Below are positions 19,387 through 27,947 of a stretch of DNA of 64,000 nt, piece after piece. This DNA comes from Pseudopelagicola sp. Its GTDB lineage: Bacteria > Pseudomonadota > Alphaproteobacteria > Rhodobacterales > Rhodobacteraceae. Every line of letters begins with the position of its first letter. Position 1 is the first letter of the stretch. The position numbers and the translations under genes were made by a program. The notes under the pieces are model-generated. The model had not been told where the DNA came from, ran no database searches, and was given only the letters and a program-made list of their open reading frames with translations. The stretch covers positions 1 to 64,000 of the forward strand of contig JAPHRE010000021.1 in NCBI GenBank assembly GCA_026195905.1. Reading direction: 5' to 3'.

Positions 19387-19815
19387 TTATTGGGCGACGA
19401 GCACAGAGCCGTCAGCCATTGCGAGGCCCGTGAGGGTCGTTCGGGAATCCAGATTCATGACATTGACCGATTCGCCGATGGCGGCGCGGTCGAGGGCGCG
19501 GCCCTCTGTTGAGATCACCAGCCCTTTGCGGGCAAAATGCACGGTCACAACGGCGTTTCGCTCAATGACGGCGGGCATACGCAGGTTGTGGGGGCCAAGC
19601 GGTCGTCCCGGATAGATCAGGGTCTTTGCTTCGAGGCCGATTACCTCTTCGGGCATTGAGTAGCCGTTTGGTATGCTGGACGATGTGATCAGGATATCCA
19701 CGGAGGAAACCGTGCTGCGTGGTCGGATCAGATGCTTGGCGATGACAGTGTCCGCCCATGCCGCAGCCGAAGGAAGCCATACGATCACGCATAGGAACAC
19801 GGCGAAGCGACCCAT
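19387..19815 (-). CDS. flgA: Flagellar P-ring assembly chaperone FlgA
   Basis: ATG at 19815 gives a signal peptide; EEVIGLEAKTLIYPGRPLGPHNLRMPAVIERNAVVTVHFARKGLVISTEGRALDRAAIGESVNVMNLDSRTTLTG. Confidence 0.9.
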   Translation of the reverse strand: MGRFAVFLCVIVWLPSAAAWADTVIAKHLIRPRSTVSSVDILITSSSIPNGYSMPEEVIGLEAKTLIYPGRPLGPHNLRMPAVIERNAVVTVHFARKGLVISTEGRALDRAAIGESVNVMNLDSRTTLTGLAMADGSVLVAQ

Positions 19816-19816
19816 C

Positions 19817-20602
19817 TCAGCGCACCTGAGTTGTGGATGCGAGCATCTGGTCAGCCGCAGAGATAATCTTGGCATTGAGCTCATAGCCGCGCTGGGCTTC
19901 GATCAATTCAGTGATTTCACGAACCGCATCGACCGAGCTATCTTCGAGATATCCTTGGCGAAGTGTGCCGACGCCCTCCTCTCCGGGCGCGTTGACAAGG
20001 GGCGCGCCAGAGGCTTCTGTTTCTAGGAACAAGTTGTTGCCGACGGCCTCAAGCCCCTTGGCATTTGAGAAAGTGGCGAGGGTAAATTGCCCAAGAAGAG
20101 AGGCCTCGACGGAGTCGTCAAAATAGCCATAGACTTCGCCTTCGGCATTGATTGAAATACTGCGTGTGTCGGTGGGGATGGTGACTTCCGGGACAACGGC
20201 AAAGCCGTCGGACGTCACGATTAGACCCTCGGCATTACGTTTCAACGCTCCATCGCGCGTATAGGCAGATTGGCCGTTGGGCATCGTAATTTCAAGGTAT
20301 CCACGCCCGTCAATAGCGACATCCAGGTCGCCGCCAGTCTGCGATAGCGCACCTTGCGAGAGGTGAATCGAGACGGCCGCCGGACGGACCCCGAGGCCGA
20401 GTTGAACACCCGTCGGAAGCACAGTGCCATCCGCCGCGTTGACGGTGCCGGGGCGAGAAACCTGTTGGTAATGCAGGTCGGAGAATTCTGCCCGACGGGC
20501 GTTGTAGCCGGTTGTCGACATATTCGCGAGGTTGTTGGAAATGGTTTCAACGCGCAATTGTTGGGCGCTCATTCCGGTTGCTGCGATTTTGAGGGCACGC
20601 AT
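19817..20602 (-). CDS. flgG: Flagellar distal rod protein FlgG
   Basis: 261 aa; MRALKIAATGMSAQQLRVETISNNLANMSTTGYNARRAEFSDLHYQ; C-term VREITELIEAQRGYELNAKIISAADQML. Confidence 0.96.
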   Translation of the reverse strand: MRALKIAATGMSAQQLRVETISNNLANMSTTGYNARRAEFSDLHYQQVSRPGTVNAADGTVLPTGVQLGLGVRPAAVSIHLSQGALSQTGGDLDVAIDGRGYLEITMPNGQSAYTRDGALKRNAEGLIVTSDGFAVVPEVTIPTDTRSISINAEGEVYGYFDDSVEASLLGQFTLATFSNAKGLEAVGNNLFLETEASGAPLVNAPGEEGVGTLRQGYLEDSSVDAVREITELIEAQRGYELNAKIISAADQMLASTTQVR

Positions 20603-20616
20603 TCTAGGCCTCCTTC

Positions 20617-21330
20617 TTAGCGGATCAGGGTTTGAACGGCGCTTTTTACGCGCTCGTTCTCGGCGTCAAGAAAGCTCTGGCCCATCTCGTAGGCGCGCTG
20701 AACCTCGACCATACGGGTGAGTTGACTGACGGGATCGACGTTTGAGTCTTCAAGAAAACCCTGAAGCACTTTGCTATCGGCACGGGCCTCAATCGGGGCA
20801 TCTGCCTTAAAAAGAACGCCATTCTCACGGCGGAGTTGCACTGGGTCTTCGACATCGAAAATACCTATGATGCCAAGCGGTTTGCCTCCGGTGCTTAGTG
20901 TGCCATCGGCGGAAAAGGCGAGGTCAGTGGCATCCGGTGGAATAAAGATTGGCCCTTCGTTTGCATCAAGGACGGGCCAGCCATCGTTGGTCACAAGGGT
21001 TCCATCGGCATCCGAAGAAAAGTTTCCCGACCGGGTCAGGCGATTTCCATCCCCGGTTTGCACCAAGAAAAACCCGTCTCCTTCGATGGCAAGGTCAAGC
21101 CGCCCTCCAGTCGGGACGAGCGCGCCTTGCTTCATGGAACTATGTTGAACATTTCCAAGCGCCATAGACACAGATGAGCCCGCTTTTGTAGATTTGACGA
21201 ACTCGGAAAAGACGAGTCCTTCCTCGCGAAAGCCAGAGGTCGAGGTGTTGGCGATATTGTTGGCAATGACGGACATTTCGCGCAGAAGTCCGGTTTGCCT
21301 TGTGAGGGCGACATATCCCGTATTGTCCAT
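20617..21330 (-). CDS. flgF: Flagellar proximal rod protein FlgF
   Basis: 237 aa; GYVALTRQTGLLREMSVIANNIANTSTSGFREEGLVFSEF; C-term MVEVQRAYEMGQSFLDAENERVKSAVQTL. Confidence 0.93.
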   Translation of the reverse strand: MDNTGYVALTRQTGLLREMSVIANNIANTSTSGFREEGLVFSEFVKSTKAGSSVSMALGNVQHSSMKQGALVPTGGRLDLAIEGDGFFLVQTGDGNRLTRSGNFSSDADGTLVTNDGWPVLDANEGPIFIPPDATDLAFSADGTLSTGGKPLGIIGIFDVEDPVQLRRENGVLFKADAPIEARADSKVLQGFLEDSNVDPVSQLTRMVEVQRAYEMGQSFLDAENERVKSAVQTLIR

Positions 21331-21331
21331 G

Positions 21332-21601
21332 TTAGCCTCCTGCGATCATTGGAATGAGGTGCGCCTGAAACAGGCTTACGAGCGTGTTGGCCATGAACCC
21401 CATCGAGGCCCAGAAGACGACGACGATGGCCAAGAGTTTGGGGACGAACGTCAGGGTCATTTCCTGAATTGAGGTCAGCGCCTGAAACAGGCCAACCGTC
21501 ACACCAGCTATGAGGGCGACCGTCAGGATCGGTGCCGAAATCTTAACCGCCACCCAGAGCGCCTGACGTAACGTGTCATAGAAGATGACTTCGTCGAGCA
21601 T
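21332..21601 (-). CDS. fliQ: Flagellar type III export protein FliQ
   Basis: 89 aa MLDEVIFYDTLRQALWVAVKISAPILTVALIAGVTVGLFQALTSIQEMTLTFVPKLLAI; lies inside the longer ORF 21332-22096. Confidence 0.94.
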   Translation of the reverse strand: MLDEVIFYDTLRQALWVAVKISAPILTVALIAGVTVGLFQALTSIQEMTLTFVPKLLAIVVVFWASMGFMANTLVSLFQAHLIPMIAGG

Positions 21602-21891
21602 TAGATCGGCATCCTGAGGATTTCCTGATACGCTTCTACGACCTTGTTGCGCACTGTGACCGCCGTTTCGACGGCAAGTTCTGCCTGAGTTAGAGCCTGT
21701 ACCAAGCTGTGAGGGTCGGCGTCCCCTGTCATGGATGCGATCGAAACTTTCTCGGCTTGTGCCAGGGTATCCTGGAACGAGGTCGCAGCGGAGCGGATCG
21801 TTTCTGCGACACCGGCAGTGCCTTCTGTGGGTTGCGTGGCAGGGCGGAGAGCCTGATAGCCTTGAGCGGCGAGATTGGTCGGAAATTGCAT
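21601..21891 (-). CDS. fliE: Flagellar hook-basal body protein FliE
   Basis: 96 aa; FQDTLAQAEKVSIASMTGDADPHSLVQALTQAELAVETAVTVRNKVVEAYQEILRMPI. Confidence 0.93.
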   Translation of the reverse strand: MQFPTNLAAQGYQALRPATQPTEGTAGVAETIRSAATSFQDTLAQAEKVSIASMTGDADPHSLVQALTQAELAVETAVTVRNKVVEAYQEILRMPI

Positions 21892-21902
21892 GTTGAGAGT
21901 CC

Positions 21903-22286
21903 TTACTGGCGGAGAAGTTCCATGAGGGCGGACGACATCTGTCGGGATTGGTCGAACATTTTGAGATTGGCCTCATAGCTGCGTTGCGCCTCGCGGGCGT
22001 CGGTGATCTCGACCAAGAGATCGACATTGGAGCCGGAGAAATGCCCGGTCGCGTCGGCCAAGGGATGATTCGGGTCGAAAACCTTGTGGAGGGCACCTTG
22101 CGAAAGTTTGACCGGCCCGGCCTCTACGGCACCGCTTCCCAAGGCGACGGATTGGAACGAAACCGTCTTGCGGCGGTATCCGGGCGTATCCGCATTGGCG
22201 ATATTTTCTGACACGTGCCGCAGGCGCTTGGCTTGTGCCCGCAGGCCGCTGGTGCTCAGGTCGAGAGCAGAAGAGAAATCACTCAT
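21903..22286 (-). CDS. flgC: Flagellar rod protein FlgC
   Basis: 127 aa; LDLSTSGLRAQAKRLRHVSENIANADTPGYRRK; C-term DAREAQRSYEANLKMFDQSRQM. Confidence 0.94.
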   Translation of the reverse strand: MSDFSSALDLSTSGLRAQAKRLRHVSENIANADTPGYRRKTVSFQSVALGSGAVEAGPVKLSQGALHKVFDPNHPLADATGHFSGSNVDLLVEITDAREAQRSYEANLKMFDQSRQMSSALMELLRQ

Positions 22287-22301
22287 GACACAGCTTTCTT
22301 A

Positions 22302-22685
22302 TTAACGGCGCCCAAGGCTTGAGCGCAGGATTGTTAGGGATGATTTGTAGATGGCGAGGGCGCGATTGTGTTGTTTGCGGACCGACACGGCCCGCATCAT
22401 CTCTTCCTCAAGTGAGACAGTGTTGCCATTGGGCGCACTTTCGACGTTTGCCTGAACCTCGCGTACCGTGATGGGCGCGTGCGACCCTATGTGACCCGCG
22501 CGCGTTGATCGCATCGCCGTTTGGTGGGGGCGATGGGCAACGAGGTCTGAAAAAGGGGTAATGTCACGTGCGGCATAGCCGGGCGTATCGGCATTGGCCA
22601 TGTTGGCGGCAACGACTTCCTGTCGTTGTGCGGCATGGCGTGCCATAGCTTGAGATAATTGAAATATCTCTAGATTCTGAAACAT
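22302..22685 (-). CDS. flgB: Flagellar rod protein FlgB
   Basis: ATG at 22685: MFQNLEIFQLSQAMARHAAQRQEVVAANMANADTPGYAARDITPFSDLV. Confidence 0.93.
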   Translation of the reverse strand: MFQNLEIFQLSQAMARHAAQRQEVVAANMANADTPGYAARDITPFSDLVAHRPHQTAMRSTRAGHIGSHAPITVREVQANVESAPNGNTVSLEEEMMRAVSVRKQHNRALAIYKSSLTILRSSLGRR

Positions 22686-22784
22686 TCGGGCTTCTCCCTC
22701 GAACGGCATAAATCAAGGCTTAACCCTGATTCCTTTAGAAATTGTTTTCATGGACCGAAGACATCCCTAGGAGGAATCAAACCT

Positions 22785-24113
22785 ATGAAAACCGGATTGG
22801 CAGCGCTTGGCGCTGAATTGTCGGGTCTTCGACATACCTATGATCTTGGCCGGGTGAGTGCGGTCGAAGGCAATATGGTGCGCGTTGCCGGGTTGCGGGG
22901 TGCTGCGCGGGTCGGGGATCAGGCGATCCTGACGAAAATGAACGGTGATACCCTTTTTGCCGAGGTTGTTCAGCTTCACGGAGATGATATTTCGGTTTTG
23001 CCCGATGATGTGCTTGATGGGGTGTCCATAGGGAATACGGTGCGGCTTATGCCGCTGGTCGGTATTGCGCCGGGTCCGGCTTGGATCGGGCGCGTGGTGG
23101 ATGCGGATGGACGGCCTCTCGACGGTCAGCCGCTTATGCGTGGCGGCGAAATGCGCCCCATCAAGGCCTCCCCGCCACCTGCTGCATCGCGCCGCCCCCT
23201 TGGGGCGCGGCTTGAGTCGGGGCTATCGGTCTTCAATACGATGCTTCCGATCGTTCGAGGACAGCGGATCGGTTTGTTCGCGGGATCCGGCGTGGGGAAA
23301 TCGACCCTCCTATCCGATCTGGCGCGGGGCATGGCCGCAGACATTGTCGTATTGGCTCTTGTTGGGGAGCGGGGCCGCGAACTGCGCGAGTTTGTCGAGG
23401 AAAGCCTCGGAGCGGAGGGCATGCAGCGCGCGATTGTTGTGGCCGCAACATCGGATCAATCACCGACCCAACGGCGGCGTTGTCTTTGGACGGCGATGAC
23501 GGTTGCGGAGTATTTTCGGGATCAGGGCGCTCAGGTGCTTTTCTTGGCCGATTCCGTGACGCGCTTTGCCGAGGCTCATAGAGAGGTTGCCGTGGCCAGC
23601 GGCGAGATGCCTGCCTTGCGTGGGTATCCTGCGTCAACGGCACATACCATTACGTCGCTTTGTGAACGTGCGGGTCCAGGGTGTCTAAATCAGGGCGATA
23701 TTACCGCGATCTTTACCGTGCTGGTGGCCGGTTCTGATCTTGAGGGGCCGATTGCTGACATACTGAGAGGTGTGCTTGACGGTCATGTGGTGATGGATCG
23801 GCACATAGCAGAGCGTGGTAGGTTTCCGGCTATCGACCTTACGAAGTCAGTTTCACGAAGCCTCCCCTCTGCCGCCACGTCAGAGCAAAATGCGATCATC
23901 GCCGCGATACGTCGCTTGATTGCGAAATACGAACAGTCGGAGATGATGGTAAAAGCGGGTCTCTATAAGGAAGGAACCGATCCTGACCTCGACCAAGCGT
24001 TGCTGATTTGGCCGGAGCTCGAGCGTTTCTGGACGACAAAAAGCGATTCAGTGGAGGCAAGTTTTTCCAGATTATCGCTTATGCTGCGCCGCTGTGGGGC
24101 TTCTGTGTCATGA
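22785..24113 (+). CDS. fliI: Flagellar export ATPase FliI
   Basis: 442 aa; Walker A GLFAGSGVGKSTLL; ALVGERGREL; VLFLADSVTRFAEAHREVAVASGEMPALRGYPAS. Confidence 0.97.
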   Translation: MKTGLAALGAELSGLRHTYDLGRVSAVEGNMVRVAGLRGAARVGDQAILTKMNGDTLFAEVVQLHGDDISVLPDDVLDGVSIGNTVRLMPLVGIAPGPAWIGRVVDADGRPLDGQPLMRGGEMRPIKASPPPAASRRPLGARLESGLSVFNTMLPIVRGQRIGLFAGSGVGKSTLLSDLARGMAADIVVLALVGERGRELREFVEESLGAEGMQRAIVVAATSDQSPTQRRRCLWTAMTVAEYFRDQGAQVLFLADSVTRFAEAHREVAVASGEMPALRGYPASTAHTITSLCERAGPGCLNQGDITAIFTVLVAGSDLEGPIADILRGVLDGHVVMDRHIAERGRFPAIDLTKSVSRSLPSAATSEQNAIIAAIRRLIAKYEQSEMMVKAGLYKEGTDPDLDQALLIWPELERFWTTKSDSVEASFSRLSLMLRRCGASVS

Positions 24114-24134
24114 AGCAAGGTTGAGAGGGTCGGA

Positions 24135-24926
24135 CTAACCGCCCTGTAGCAATGTCAGGGCGATCTGAGCAGAAGAGGTCGAGGCGCTGTTTGAGATTTG
24201 GGACATGAGAAGATACCTCTCGATGAGGGAGGCGACATTTTCTGGATCGGTAAACTGATCGACCTCCCCATTGCCCATGAAGGAGGATGTTTTATCGCGA
24301 AAGACCTCTAGCTGTTGGTCAATGTCGAGTTGGCCAAAACCTGTCGGTAGGCCAAGTGCGGTTTCGAATACCTCGCGAAGAGGCCCATCCCCCATCACGA
24401 GATACCATTTAGCATCGTCTGAAAGATCTTTCTGAGCGATCTTGGCCAATTCACGTTCGGCATTAAGCGCGAGCCGCATGGAATCATCCTGCTGCCCAAC
24501 GGAGACCTCAAAGCTGCGCGTTTGATAGGCCTCTACGATTTTGTCGCCAAAGTCCGAAATCTTCGTGCGCGGGGTATCAAAATCGCCAAAGCCAAAGGCC
24601 GCGGAAAGCTCTTTGTAGCGACTATCCGTCATTCTATTGGCGAGGCTGTCTTCTGCGAGAGTCCCCTCTTCAAGAACCTTTCGCACAAAAAACTGGCTAT
24701 CAATATCGGCCGATAAGCCGAAAGCGCCAAGGGCGACCTTGAGAAGACGATGGTCCGAAACAAGGTCTTCGGCGCTTGATATGTTGCCGATGTTGTCCTT
24801 GAAATAGTCCGTGTCGCGGTTCAGTTGCGGAGAGGCTTTGAAGGCTGTTTCCTGACTATCCTGTGTGCGCTTTAGAAATGCCCATCCAGCAAGGCCGCCC
24901 ATAGGCAAGATTGGCTGGAAACTCAT
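24135..24926 (-). CDS. DUF1217-type flagellar-associated protein
   Basis: 263 aa; FLKRTQDSQETAFKASPQLNRDTDYFKDNIGNISSAEDLVSDHRLLKVALGAFGLSADI resembles DUF1217 proteins of alphaproteobacterial flagellar loci. Confidence 0.75.
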   Translation of the reverse strand: MSFQPILPMGGLAGWAFLKRTQDSQETAFKASPQLNRDTDYFKDNIGNISSAEDLVSDHRLLKVALGAFGLSADIDSQFFVRKVLEEGTLAEDSLANRMTDSRYKELSAAFGFGDFDTPRTKISDFGDKIVEAYQTRSFEVSVGQQDDSMRLALNAERELAKIAQKDLSDDAKWYLVMGDGPLREVFETALGLPTGFGQLDIDQQLEVFRDKTSSFMGNGEVDQFTDPENVASLIERYLLMSQISNSASTSSAQIALTLLQGG

Positions 24927-25327
24927 TTGGAGTGCACGGCCAAAAGCCGACTTTCGCGTGGAATCAGGGCGCGCAGAGCTTTCATTGCATGATAGTAGCG
25001 CCCCTCAAGAATCGCGTCGGTGGCTGCTGTTAAGCGCGCGCGACTGTCATTGTCGGTCAGGATCCGGCTAAGCTCTTCAATGCGCCGAAGAAGCGGAAGG
25101 CGGCTTTCTTGCGGATCGGCATCCCCTGATAGGACAAGTTGTGTCGCATAGCAGATGCGCGTCACAGGCGTCGTCGCGTGCTCGGGATGGATAGCGTCGC
25201 GCAAACGCAGAATATTTGCGCTTGGCGAAACGATCGACAGTCTCGACCGTCGATCCCCATTCTCGATGATGGCTCCGTTGATCAAGACCCTCTCTTTGGG
25301 GCTTAGCTTAAGAACAAGACCGCTCAT
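24923..25327 (-). CDS. flbT: Flagellin mRNA regulator FlbT
   Basis: 134 aa; MSGLVLKLSPKERVLINGAIIENGDRRSRLSIVSPSANILRLRDAIHPEHATTPVTRICYATQLVLSG. Confidence 0.95.
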   Translation of the reverse strand: MSGLVLKLSPKERVLINGAIIENGDRRSRLSIVSPSANILRLRDAIHPEHATTPVTRICYATQLVLSGDADPQESRLPLLRRIEELSRILTDNDSRARLTAATDAILEGRYYHAMKALRALIPRESRLLAVHSK

Positions 25328-25722
25328 GCCAAAGTTCCTCCGCGCAGACCGCGTAGTACGGCCATGTTGATTTCGAGAAGCGGGCGCACAGATGCCTCGC
25401 CAGACAGAATTTTCTCGCTATGCGCTTGGGTAAATTCCGCCAGATAGAAAAGCTGTGCCCGCAGACTATCCGGCAATGCGTTGTCTGTATCGGCGACGTT
25501 GGTTGCAAAAAGCGTCCAAAGGCGGCGGTTCATGTGGACCGCCTGAACAAGGTCGGAAAACCCCGTGGCCCCCTTTCGCGAGGCATTGCGGAGCTGACGG
25601 GTAATGCGGGCAACGGCATCATATTCGACGCTACGCGACGCGCCGGTTCGCGCCGGTGAGGTCTTGTAGAGATCTTGCGCGAGTTGCTGGAAAGCCATTT
25701 TTGGTTCCTTCTTGACGCTCAT
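25324..25722 (-). CDS. flaF: Flagellar biosynthesis regulator FlaF
   Basis: 132 aa; SRSVEYDAVARITRQLRNASRKGATGFSDLVQAVHMNRRLWTLFATNVADTDNALPDSLRAQLFYLAEFTQAHS. Confidence 0.95.
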   Translation of the reverse strand: MSVKKEPKMAFQQLAQDLYKTSPARTGASRSVEYDAVARITRQLRNASRKGATGFSDLVQAVHMNRRLWTLFATNVADTDNALPDSLRAQLFYLAEFTQAHSEKILSGEASVRPLLEINMAVLRGLRGGTLA

Positions 25723-25732
25723 ATTGCAGGTA

Positions 25733-25757
25733 GACCGGGCGCGGTTTACGCCCGGTC
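25733..25757. terminator. Hairpin between fliC and flaF (terminator/processing/attenuation candidate)
   Basis: GACCGGGCG-cggttta-CGCCCGGTC 9-bp perfect stem, no U tract on the fliC strand. Confidence 0.45.
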
Positions 25758-25767
25758 CAGTGGTCTA

Positions 25768-26979
25768 TTAGCGGAACAGTGACAGGATGGATTGCGGTGC
25801 TTGGTTTGCAATCGAGAGAGACTGTGTCGCAAGCTGTTGCTGGACCTGAAGTGCCTGCAGACGCGCCGAAGTTTCTTCCATGTCGGCATCGACGAGCGAG
25901 CCAATGCCCTCCTTGAGGGAGTCGGTCAGTTTGGAGACAAATTCGGATTGGGTATTGATACGCCCTTCGACCGACCCGAATGCCGACGAAGCGTCGATGG
26001 CGGTGTCGATCAATGATTCAATGGCTCCAAGGGCCGCAGCGGCACCGGAGGCGTTCGAAACATCAATGGAATCAAGAGCGCCCAAACCGCCGGACCCCGC
26101 GTTTGTGAACTGTCCACTGACCTGAATCGAATCCGTGCCGTCATTGGTAACGACCAGCGTACCAGCGTTGGCGCTGTCATAATCGACGCTCACGTTGAGA
26201 GACGTGGCTTCAATGGCTGACTTGAGACCCACAGCAATGATATCTTCGGGCGTTGACGACGCGACATCCTCGGCCGTTACGGTATAGGAGACCTCCTCCT
26301 CACCAAGGCGCAAGGTGATTTTGTCGCCGGCAGCATAGGTTGGGTCGGTGATTACGATTGTGCCCGCATCATCGGTGCCGCCAGCCCCATCAAGCGAGAA
26401 GCCAAAAGCATCCGCGCTATCCGCCGCGACGCCATCAGATCCCGTAAATGCGGCCTTTGCGGAATACCCTCCGGTCGAAAGATCCTGTGCCGTGACATTG
26501 ATAGAAGATGCTGTGACGTTGCCCGAGGAATCCCGGTCGAGCGATGCCATGACCGCCGCGCTCGCAGTTGATCCATCAACAAGGTTCAGGCCATTGAACT
26601 GTGCAGCGGACACAACCGAACCGATCTGATCCTTGAGGGCGGTGACATCGGCGTTGAGCTTGTCGCGGTCGACGTTGTCCTCTTGTGCGGCTACGATTTT
26701 GCCCTTCATCTCGGTCAGGAGGTCAGTCACGGTTTCCGAGGCCTGCCGGGCCACCGCGACGGTGGATTGCCCGAGGGAGAGGCTTTCAGAGATCGCCTTG
26801 AAGCCGTTGACATCCGATTCCATAACCTTGGAGATGGCCCAGACGGCGGAATTGTCCTTTGCGGTAGCAACGCGCTTGCCGGTTGAAATCTCGTTCTGAG
26901 TATCGGCAAGGTTTGAATTGACCGATTTGAGAGTTTGCAGGGCGACCATTGCGCTGCTGTTTGTCAGAATACTGGACAT
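25768..26979 (-). CDS. fliC: Flagellin
   Basis: 403 aa; conserved N-term NSSAMVALQTLKSVNSNLADTQNEISTGKRVATAKDNSAVWAIS and C-term EETSARLQALQVQQQLATQSLSIANQAPQSILSLFR. Confidence 0.96.
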   Translation of the reverse strand: MSSILTNSSAMVALQTLKSVNSNLADTQNEISTGKRVATAKDNSAVWAISKVMESDVNGFKAISESLSLGQSTVAVARQASETVTDLLTEMKGKIVAAQEDNVDRDKLNADVTALKDQIGSVVSAAQFNGLNLVDGSTASAAVMASLDRDSSGNVTASSINVTAQDLSTGGYSAKAAFTGSDGVAADSADAFGFSLDGAGGTDDAGTIVITDPTYAAGDKITLRLGEEEVSYTVTAEDVASSTPEDIIAVGLKSAIEATSLNVSVDYDSANAGTLVVTNDGTDSIQVSGQFTNAGSGGLGALDSIDVSNASGAAAALGAIESLIDTAIDASSAFGSVEGRINTQSEFVSKLTDSLKEGIGSLVDADMEETSARLQALQVQQQLATQSLSIANQAPQSILSLFR

Positions 26980-26999
26980 AGTATTTTCCTTGTATGCTT

Positions 27000-27014
27000 G
27001 GGCGCTTTGCGCCC
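27000..27014 (-). promoter_or_regulatory. Hairpin in fliC 5' UTR
   Basis: GGGCGC-AAA-GCGCCC on the fliC mRNA strand, ending about 20 nt before the ATG. Confidence 0.5.
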
Positions 27015-27124
27015 GTTAATCTCGACCACGAAGGCGCGGTCATGGATGTCATTCTGACAGGTGCCGGGCCAGTATTGGGCGGCGCCATCCCTCTGGATGC
27101 GGGTCGAATGTGGGGCAGTAATCG

Positions 27125-27139
27125 CTAACGGAGTGCTAA
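27125..27139 (-). promoter_or_regulatory. CtrA-like box upstream of fliC
   Basis: Reverse strand TTAG-CACTCCG-TTAG, about 145 nt upstream of fliC ATG. Confidence 0.35.
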
Positions 27140-27199
27140 TCGCGGCGAGTTGGATACACAGCTTTTGAAGCAAATATGCGTAAACCAAAGGCGCCGCGT

Positions 27200-27559
27200 T
27201 CAGGCGCGTTTCTCTAGCTTGCTGGGCGAGTCGAGGCACACATCGTTCTTTTTACCCTGTGCGTCATAGGTTTGGAGGGACGTGCGCAAGCGTCGGATGA
27301 GGGCCATTCGGTCGGATACATCGCGTATCCCGGCCAGAGCGCTTTCCAACAAGGTCTGATTTTGAGCGGCAGCAGCTTGCAGGTTTTTGAGGGGCGCGCG
27401 TTCAGCAGGAGGAAGCGCTTCGAGTGCTTCCAGGAGGCGCGTTTTCTCCGCACCTATCTCAAGAAGTTTATCGAACGCCCCCTCAAGCAAAGCGTGTTTC
27501 TCGCGCGCGAGCAATTTATCAAGGGCTGCAAAAAGGGCTGCGTGAGGCTTGTCATTCAT
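27200..27559 (-). CDS. Hypothetical helical protein, candidate FlgN-like export chaperone
   Basis: 119 aa, mostly helical (LDKLLAREKHALLEGAFDKLLEIGAEKTRLLEALEAL); adjacent to the flgJ-like gene. Confidence 0.5.
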   Translation of the reverse strand: MNDKPHAALFAALDKLLAREKHALLEGAFDKLLEIGAEKTRLLEALEALPPAERAPLKNLQAAAAQNQTLLESALAGIRDVSDRMALIRRLRTSLQTYDAQGKKNDVCLDSPSKLEKRA

Positions 27560-27833
27560 GTGCTTTCTCCTTCAGGCTTTGAAAGATGGATTCGGCAAGA
27601 CCGATGCCGCCGGCATCCACCATCGCCCGCGCTTGTTCATCAATGAGAAGCGATGTGAATTGGTCTTCACCTGCGCCTCCGCCAAAGCTTTGCCGTGATT
27701 TTCCGAGGCCGGAATACTTGAGCATTTCTGCTAGGAAGCTTGCCTCAAGGTCGCGCGCGACCTCGCGCAGCGGGTCAATGGGGCGCGCGGAAGGCGACCC
27801 TTGCGCGGAAACTGGTTGAATGGGAGCGGTCAT
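27552..27833 (-). CDS. flgJ: Rod-binding protein (FlgJ N-terminal domain only)
   Basis: 93 aa; LREVARDLEASFLAEMLKYSGLGKSRQSFGGGAGEDQFTSLLIDEQARAMVDAGGIGLAESIFQSL; no muramidase domain. Confidence 0.85.
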   Translation of the reverse strand: MTAPIQPVSAQGSPSARPIDPLREVARDLEASFLAEMLKYSGLGKSRQSFGGGAGEDQFTSLLIDEQARAMVDAGGIGLAESIFQSLKEKAHE

Positions 27834-27947
27834 GTCGGTGTCTCCAAATTGATATGATTTTCCTGATTTTGACCGGCAGCGGTAAAGAAGTAGTAACTCT
27901 ATTGCCGTTCTTATCAGGGCAATGGCCTTTGCTTCGGAGACCTCGCC

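Noticed and set aside
21332-22096. 254-aa minus-strand ORF as one protein
   Set aside because: Only its C-terminal 89 aa is FliQ; the upstream part is an out-of-frame reading of fliE/flgC.
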